Shown piece after piece: positions 56,496 through 64,000 of a DNA stretch of 64,000 nucleotides. Positions within the stretch are counted from its first letter, which is position 1, and each line of letters opens with the position of its first letter. A program made the position numbers and the translations under genes. Below the pieces are notes generated by a model that was not told the DNA's origin, made no database searches, and saw nothing but the letters and a program-made list of their open reading frames with translations. The DNA comes from Rutstroemia sp. NJR-2017a BVV2 (lineage: Eukaryota; Ascomycota; Leotiomycetes; Helotiales; Rutstroemiaceae), in the NCBI GenBank assembly GCA_002946415.1, contig NJPS01000067.1, forward strand, positions 124,001 to 188,000, written 5' to 3'.

Positions 56496-59400
56496 TCCCT
56501 CTCGTCTACCGTGAAAATGACTTGCGCTACTTCATCGTCGTTGACCGAGATACTAAAACGGAGATATTGATTCGGATCATCACCCCTCAAAAACTCGATG
56601 GCTGATTCCTAGTCTTTCCCTTCCTCTACTCCGGTCTCTTCTATCTGTTTGATAGGTAACACCCCTCCTCCCCTCGATATTATATCCCAATGCATTCAGG
56701 CCGGTTGACTCCCCGTCTTTTAGCTATTCTCACTCGAGATGAAGTTTCATATGCCTTTCAGGCTTTCCCAGCTCGCCAAATGCATGTGCTGCATACGATT
56801 CATATCTCACGAAATGATCTTTGGCTGGTTCGTCAACATGGTGGAAAGCCGACATTAACATCGCGCCTAGCGCTAAGTAACTGCGAGACCAAGTTTACCT
56901 ACATGTTCTATTCGAATTCAAATGATATGAGTTATATTAAGCGCCAATTAAATGGAACAATTGACTGGCGAAGCTGGTGAAGGTCGAACGGCTGAAGAAT
57001 CTTCATGTTTCGCGTAGCTTGCGTTGTATCGTTCTTTTCACGTTGCAGCTGCACTCCTCCATGCTGATTCCGCTTTTCTTCAAGCTGGCTGTATTTCTAT
57101 CAGGGTTCTCCATGATTAGAAATCGTCTTTCAGCAAATAGTTGTGCAACATTTCTTCAGCACGTAGGCGAACTGCCTCGATCTAGTTCTTCGCCAGGCTT
57201 GCGTCGTGAGCTCGTGTTTCATCCTGCTGAATTCCCCATGCGATGTTTGCTGCACGCAAAGTTCATTGTAGTATTGGAGTAGCATCGGAGCGGTTTCATC
57301 TACGAGGTTGGAAATTTTATCTATCTCCGTTCGACTATCCTGATCTTGCTGTCGTGTTCGCGAGGTTCCCCTGTTGTTGCCGTACGAACTGGGGCCGAGA
57401 AAACAATGATAGATTAGGAGTCGTAGTCTGAATCAAGAGGCCATCGTAGCATACGAAAGGACTCTTTGCTTCACTCACGATGACTAGGCAAGGAAATGCA
57501 CAGCTTGTGCCTTGCATCTATGCCCCATGCTGGGTACATTCGGATGCCACCCCCCTTGATTTGAGGTACCTGGAAGTTGCGTCACTACGTCCGCCCCATC
57601 GTCATGAAGAATAGTCGCAGCAAATGACGATAGCAAAATAGATTGATGGCTGGTAGGATGATTTCACTTTCAGTTTCTGCTATCGTCTGAATGAGTATCG
57701 TCTGATTAAATCGGAATATCAACGCCCACTTATAACACGATTCGATTTCAGACGACAGTCAAAGAATGGGGATATGGGTGATAACACTATACTTATAATG
57801 CGACCCTAACCCTACCATGCTTCGAACTCAATGTTAGTGTCTCGTGGCGAACTGAGTGAAGTCACTCAAACCTACTGCACACTAAGGATATGCAAGTGCC
57901 CGTCTTGGGTTACTTTTCCGTAGATCATGGAGTATTCCTTCCGCCTTAGCGGCTTGAAAACAGCACACGGCGTTTGATAATACTCATGTCAATTGATTCC
58001 ACAAGCCTTGCTTGGTAACCCCGCTGGGAATAGGTGAGAAACGCGCCCGAATGTGCATTGAGACTCTGAAAGAGGGACCAAATCGCACCACATAGACATG
58101 ATACAGTAGCCATGAGAATTGAACATTTTAACTATTGGCATTATCTTCCTTTACGGCGCCGAAGCTTACTGCTAACAACCCAACCGATGCAGCGTTGCTT
58201 GAAGTTCTCTGCCTTTGCGCTGGTTAGGAAGACGCTTCTTATCGCACGTAGCCTAAGCCAATCTCTACCTACAGCTAGTTCCCAAATAGAAAGAAGTCCT
58301 GGGGCGCGCAATGCAAGTACCGCTGATGGCCTTCGCCCAAGATCGGGCAGAACGAAGGAAGGGTTACCATGGAAGGGGTTGTGGGAGAGAGCCAAAAATC
58401 CCCATATTTCAAGGGAGCATGCCGAGTCCCACCTACTCGTGGTCTCGAGCTCACAGGGTCAAGGATGGCGCATCCAGTGTCAGATGTATCAACCGTCGCA
58501 GCGGCTAGCACCCTTCTTCTACAGTAAGTACTGCTTACTCGCATCCGGGGACTTTTCGCCGCATTTGTTGGCCGCATGCAGTATAAAAACCTGACGCAAG
58601 CGCGGAAAGTCTTTCACCGTGGCAAAACGACCTGTAAAATACGATCTATGTCGCTCATGGCATTTGTGTATTTCCCATACTTCGTACTGTAGCTGTGACT
58701 AAGGTTAACGGTAGTCACCGAGCCACAGTCCGCAAAGAATGGCATCACATCCCTTGTGCAGTATGATCTCGATTGTTTGCAGCATTCGTCAAACGCAACT
58801 CTTGGTCCATTCCTATTCGGCGATAGTGAAGGTCTTTACGTTACTCCCGTGAACCAATGAAAAGCCCATTGGACAGGCGGCGGAGGGATCTCCGAGGACC
58901 GACTCCAAATTGCAGCAATTTCTCAATGGGCTTTTACAATGCGAATCCATCAATCCACTTCTACATAGTCAATTGCCCTTGTGATGCACAGAAGCATGCA
59001 GTACTTCGTACAGTAAGAAAATCCCTCCACATAGGGTTACGGCAAGATTCATGCTGTGTTCAGAGTCTCTTTGATTTGCGGGCCACAGATTAATTTACAG
59101 AGGATTGCCATATGAGCACATCGATGGAATGGAAATCATGATGGATGGAGCGGCTTGGTTCGAGAAAGATAGAGGGTAAAAGGGAGTTCACCCACTGATC
59201 TCTTACGCACAGATTAGAAATGCAAATTCGTTGTGACATAGGACACCGTAGCTTACCACCACACAGCTGACTCGGAACGAATGTTGATTAGTCCAAGGAC
59301 TTGAAGTATGAGATCGGGAAGCAGGGCAGACGGATTCTCAAATGTTTATACTAAAGTATGTAATTGGTTTGAGCAGATACCAAAGCATTCTGAACTGCGA

Positions 59401-60860
59401 TTATCGAATAAACCTGGAGACTTCATACCCGATGGAGTCTAGCAATCAAACCACCCGGAGCAGACACAATGTAATTCACGTCGGTTTCCGCGAAGAGCCA
59501 GATGTCTTCCGTCTGCTGCTTTGCTCTGCGGCTTTCTCTGCTGCTGTCCGCGACAGCCCTCTCCTCCGAGCCGTAGATCTAGCGTCACAGAGCAAGTCTT
59601 CTAGAGCCACAGAGCAGGTCTTCTGATCAGCTGATCGGCTTGTCCCGAGCACCTTTGTACGGTTACCGGGCGGGAGATAAAGCCTTCCCCGTCATGCTCC
59701 TTAGCTGTACTTCAACCTATTAGCAACGTCCGATGCGAGAGTTTGCCACTAGGGGCACATCGTCCGCCCGCTTTAAACCTTTTGGGGTCAAATTCCAGCA
59801 TTCAATTGCGCTGAATGGATCTGGTGTATGAGGTGTGTTACTGTACATAGTACTTTAGTAGATACGGGAGACGACTTAACCAACCACATGGACTAACGCT
59901 TAATCAAGAATTTCCTCTTCTCATAATACTGTATACTTCGTATGCTGTCTTCCCGCATGCATTTATCCCGTACCCGTAGCCTTAGAACAATGGAACAAAC
60001 TTTCGCGTACTCCAACATATACTTCTATAGGCTACTCTATTGTCGTGTCTTTTCTGGCTGTCAGCCTGTCTAGTATCTAGTATCGTAGTTCTAGGGGAAA
60101 CCAGTTTGGGAACCAGTTTGGGCCACGAATTATTCTTCACCCAACCATGCCAATCCATTTTCTCGCTATGCCCCATTCCAAATTACCACCAGTTCGTGAA
60201 CAGCTTTTTATCAGAAAAGCTAAACTACCGTAAGGATCTTTGGGACTATACCAAGGTAGTAGTTCTATCTGATAATCGAAGTTCGACTTCTAGACCCTTT
60301 AAATGTCCTCTCATCGCGGAGACGGAGATGTCTCCGTCGCGATCACCAGATCATTGGCTTCCCTAATTATGTGAACTGGAGGCATGTCCTGGAAATTCTT
60401 TCTGGAACATATCAAAACCCCCTTGGTCCCGTCAACGCCTCCCATCAATTCTGCAATCGCAATTCGGTTTTGCCTTGGTTGTTATCAACTCTCTCGTCGC
60501 CTATCACCCGAAACTTTATATCATCACGCTTCGAGAGGAAATCTTCGCTGCCTTACCTATCGCGACTGGCAGAACTTCCGATTCTCCTCGAAGTCCCCCT
60601 CAGGTATACATTACCGCGCTGATGGTCGTTTGATGTCTGGAACTGGTGTAAAATCAACTCGTCATAGTACTTATTCAAGTATTTAATGGTCCCTTGCCCT
60701 CCTCACCACGCTGCCGTACCCCACAAATCCGGCCAACAAACGTTGAATCATCTTGAATCTTAAGTCGACCAGCGGCTCCAACCTTGAAATTCAATACATT
60801 TTTCATTCTCAGGGCATCGCAAAACGCGTCCATTCTGACGGACTTTGGGGTGGCTCAACC
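56496..60860. other. Gene-poor region of 4.4 kb
   Basis: This is the longest stretch without a supported gene. Plus frames at 56690-56980 (96 codons), 57243-57431 and 58112-58594 (160 codons) have no recognisable motif, start context or splice partner. Two telomere-like units (ccctaaccctacc) sit at 57804-57816. No terminal repeats, transposase motifs or RNA genes were seen. The right end holds the promoter of the Zn2Cys6 gene. Confidence 0.4.
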
Positions 60861-63708
60861 ATGAACCTAGATACTGGGTCTAGTGCCAGTGTTAGCTCTG
60901 GACCACAATCTAGAAAGGAACGAGGCGCAATTGCTACTCAGGTTAGTTGATCTCTGCTGGGGAAGGATGAGGATGGTTTGCGGCATCTTGAAAGCTCTGC
61001 GATACAGATTCTCAACTTCCTCTTGGTTACACGACGCTCCTGGGACTGACGATCACTCTTGAAGGCTTGTGACACGTGTCGACAAAGGAAGCAGAGATGT
61101 GACGAACAACGACCATGCGGGCTCTGCCAGAGATTAGATATCCCGTGTAATTACAGGGAACCACAACCTACAAAGTAAGTACGAAGAACTTGTACTCCAG
61201 AAGCATCTGCTTGTGCCCCAGTGACTTTGAAGATGTTAGTTCTATTGCGGGATCAGTGCGACTAAGCTCCCCAGGAAAGACAAAACCTTGACTGAAATCC
61301 TAGACCGGCTGAAGAGCGTGGAAGTTAAAGTCGACCGACTCTCATCTCGACCGCAGCCACCAGGGTTTGTGCCCCCGCAACAGTCTCCTCCAACCCAGGC
61401 CCCGTTCAATGCAAGCGGCCAGACCGATTATCGAACCCCATTTCCTAATTTACACACTCGAGTTCCTAGCCCCTCCAACAACCTGCCAAGAACAAATGAA
61501 TATCGTCACTCGACCGCAACTCACAAGATCTTATACTGGCCCGCTATACAAGAAATCTTGGTCCAAGCTGACCCAGCGCTCGCAGAGGACCTGAAAGACT
61601 TCGAAAAGGAAGGATCATCGTTCCTAGTACGCATGCAGCACGGGCAGCCAGCATTATCTCTACATGAAGGTCTGAGCAAGAAGTCTTTTGTCGGCATGCA
61701 GTCACAGGCTGCGAGGGTGGCAGGAGGCACGCGAATAACCTATCCAGCTTTAACCCGGGAGGCCATGCATCGACTAGCCAGCGCCTACTTTGACACTTTC
61801 AATTTTCTTTATCCTTTCATGGACCGACAGAGCTTCTTTTCGGATAATCTTAATAAAGTATACGCGGAAGGGTTTGATGGAGATAAGGAATCTGTCATCG
61901 CCCTGCTTGTCTTTGCACTTGGAGAACTAGCTCTTGAAAGTAGCCACGGTGAACCCATTTCTACGAGTAACAGCCGACCAAGCGGAGTTAGAGGCGGAGC
62001 ACCATATAAACCACCGGGAATATCTCTCTACAACGAGGCCAGAAAACAGATCGGATTCGTTATGAGTGGATGCGAACTCGAGAACGTCCAGATCTTTTCA
62101 TTAGCTGCGTACGCTACCACATCAAGTGACCAAGGGGAAAGACACCTTTGCTAACACAAGGGATAGACTCTATAACCAATGCTGTTGTCGCCATGTGGTA
62201 AATATTGAGATTCTACTATCATTATTTTCGACCATCTAATCATCAAATAGGATTTTTGGAGATTAACAGTTTCAGCTTCGTCGGCCTGCCATATACTGAT
62301 CACATGGTAAGAACATACCCAATTTGCAGTATATTTGGTCGAAATGCTTATTCACATATTTTATAGTAACAAGATTGATTGGAACACCGCCAAGGGAGAT
62401 CTCATCAAGCGGGCATACTGGCATTGTATGATAATGGAGACGTAAGAGCTCTAATGGACATACTGAGAGGTTCAGCATAGCTAAAACAACCTAGGGGTTT
62501 GCATTTGGAACTCGATTTACCATACAGTACGCTCCCGGATCTCGAGGATCGAGTTGGTTTACCAACATTCAATACACCTTTCTGTGATGCCGATCACAGA
62601 GCAAATCAACAGTCACACTGGGAATTGCACTACGCATCTGAACTTGCTCTACGTAGAATTTGTGCAAACGTCCACGACAATATCCGTGCTTGTAAGATTT
62701 CTCCTACAGCTAATATGGATTTGAGTACTATCCCATCTAAAAACTAACTTCTCCTTCGCGTAGTATCTTACTCAACAAGCGACATCCCAACCGGTTCTGC
62801 GGAGGACTTTGGCGGTCGAACTACGGACTACTTCCGGCAACTTGGCACGCAACTTATACAATGGCGACACCTCCTACCTCGTGATCTGCAATGGCACGAA
62901 GAAGAGCCTACCAGTTTTCCTAGTCCCACCATTCCCACATCAAGCTTTTCCGCCGCTGCACCCGCCGCGACGTCCCCGACTCTCTCAACTCATCCTTCCC
63001 CACAGTCCCAGTCGCAGGCGCAGTCGCAGTCCCAACCGGCATTGGACCCCTCACTGAACTCGCCTACTCCTTCTACCCAATCTCGTCTGCCGCTCTTCAC
63101 TCCAGATCTTGACAGTGAACCCGCCCTCTACCCGTACGTCTACGACATCCAGGTTGCGTTGCTGAGAACTAGGTACTACTATGCAAAGTATATGGTGTAT
63201 AGGCCGTTTGTGTATAAGGCATTGCATTTCCCCGAGCGGATGATGCAGGAGGATGCGGAGAGCGTGGCTGAATGTCTGCGTGTATGTGTTTTGTCTTTCT
63301 TTCGCCCTTCTTTACACTTTTGCGCATATTCATTATGCTACCCGTCCCATTCTTCTCCTCTACTCCTTCTCGTTAACTGTGTAGTTTGCCAAGCAACGCA
63401 GACGCTAACCTTGCTCACAGGCCTGCCTCCTCTGGCCTCTCCTGCTCTCGCCACCCAGTCGCCGCAAACGCCTTATCCCTTACCTGTTCTGCTGGTCGCA
63501 AAACTTCCTCGGCATCCTGCTGATCCTCCACCTCTCCAAGCACAACGCCATGCTCAAAGACATCGCCGAGAACCTATGCGGGGATCGTTATCAGCGGGAT
63601 GTAGATCTTTCGGTCCAGCTCATGTTGGACTGGATAAGCGATCTGAAAGAGGCGAAAGACCCTATGGCCGAATGGTGCTGGAAAGTCCTGCGGGGGATCT
63701 ATTGGTGA
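60861..63708 (+). CDS. Zn2Cys6 fungal transcription factor, 729 aa, nine exons
   Basis: Exons are 60861-60941, 61065-61174, 61275-62108, 62167-62197, 62251-62306, 62367-62441, 62495-62691, 62764-63281 and 63421-63708. All eight introns are GT-AG, and the phases sum to one open frame. Cys29, 32, 39, 45, 48 and 55 form the C-x2-C-x6-C-x5-C-x2-C-x6-C zinc cluster, with the basic loop RQRKQR. A coiled-coil-like linker follows (LTEILDRLKSVEVKVDRL). The fungal-specific middle domain covers about residues 230-650, including FNFLYPFMDRQSFF, RHVDFWRLTVSASSACHILI, GDLIKRAYWHC, LDLPYSTLPDLEDRVGLP and LIQWRHLLPRDLQW. The C-terminus ends DPMAEWCWKVLRGIYW. It is a nuclear DNA-binding regulator; the target genes are unknown and no obvious partner cluster lies within the window. 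An upstream in-frame start at 60753 is possible. Confidence 0.9.
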
Positions 63709-64000
63709 CAGGAACCGCACCTGAACGAACGACGAATCGGAATCTGATGTCGAAGAAGTTAGATGGTTGGTCTAGACTATTTCTGGGTGGATGTATGCAT
63801 TGGAAAGGAGTGTTTGCATTTACAAAACGGTGGCAAAATTCTCGGAGTTGGAGTCTGCGCGCGGACTTGATTGGGGTGCGGGGTTCATTGCGCGGATTGG
63901 TTGATATCGGCATTGGCGCATGTGGAGATGCATAACGGATGAGAGAGGAGGACAAAGGGTGCGAATGAGCAACGCGAAACGATTGAAACGGCAATATATA
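63709..64000. other. 3' region of the Zn2Cys6 gene, to window end
   Basis: There is no frame or element to call. It presumably contains the 3' UTR and terminator of the transcription-factor gene. Confidence 0.5.

Noticed and set aside
57804..57816. Interstitial telomere-like ccctaaccctacc
   Set aside because: Only about two units; too short to indicate a telomere fusion or subtelomere.
58112..58594. 160-codon plus-strand frame
   Set aside because: No motif, no conserved-looking segment and no splice partner; composition is like the surrounding non-coding DNA.

Overview
This 64-kb window is nuclear DNA of a filamentous ascomycete. The evidence is short GT-AG introns (about 42-139 nt) with CTRAC-like branch points, an intron-containing tRNA, a Zn2Cys6 regulator, and fungal-only families such as Hri1, WSC-GH128, GH76 and Cqd1-like kinases. 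The mix of plant-interaction genes (L-galactonate dehydratase of pectin-sugar catabolism, a cutinase, a small cysteine-rich secreted protein) points to a plant-associated fungus, most likely Leotiomycetes near Botrytis/Sclerotinia. That placement is an inference from gene content and could not be tested by database search. I rebuilt exon structures by hand from splice sites and reading phase; every multi-exon model given closes in frame.

Layout. 0-7 kb: three minus-strand genes (a two-exon unknown with beta-helix-like repeats, a GH76 mannanase-like enzyme, a type-B carboxylesterase). 7-13 kb: gene-poor, with a decayed membrane-protein-like frame, a 67-bp direct repeat and a 94-aa secreted cysteine-rich protein. 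13-18 kb: L-galactonate dehydratase (lgd1), with a galacturonate-element-like site upstream, then a membrane-anchored spermidine-synthase-like protein. 18-26 kb (minus strand): a single-pass membrane protein, a cutinase, and a WSC-GH128 wall glucanase. 26-30 kb: gene-poor, with a perfect 13-bp x15 array and a 7-bp x10 array. 30-47 kb: the housekeeping block, with an unknown basic protein, an intron-bearing tRNA, an RRM/SRP40-like nucleolar protein, a large two-TM protein, a Cqd1/ADCK2-type UbiB kinase, a cytochrome c heme lyase, Hri1, and a lipase-like protein lacking the usual nucleophile motif. 47-51 kb: two divergent unknown genes with similar DSGY-rich tails; the second has an in-frame TGA followed by 58 more open codons. 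51-61 kb: repeat-rich and gene-poor, with tandem foldback elements, a Pro/Gln-rich protein and a 30-unit 18-bp array. 61-64 kb: a nine-exon Zn2Cys6 transcription factor.

No biosynthetic cluster, intact transposon or CRISPR array was seen. The genes act separately rather than as one pathway. The common theme of the flanks is extracellular carbohydrate and ester degradation; the centre is mitochondrial and nucleolar housekeeping. The most unusual material is the foldback pair near 52.5 kb, the frame-preserving 18-bp array, the TGA-interrupted frame at 51.19 kb, and the tRNA with an Ala anticodon on a Pro-like body.
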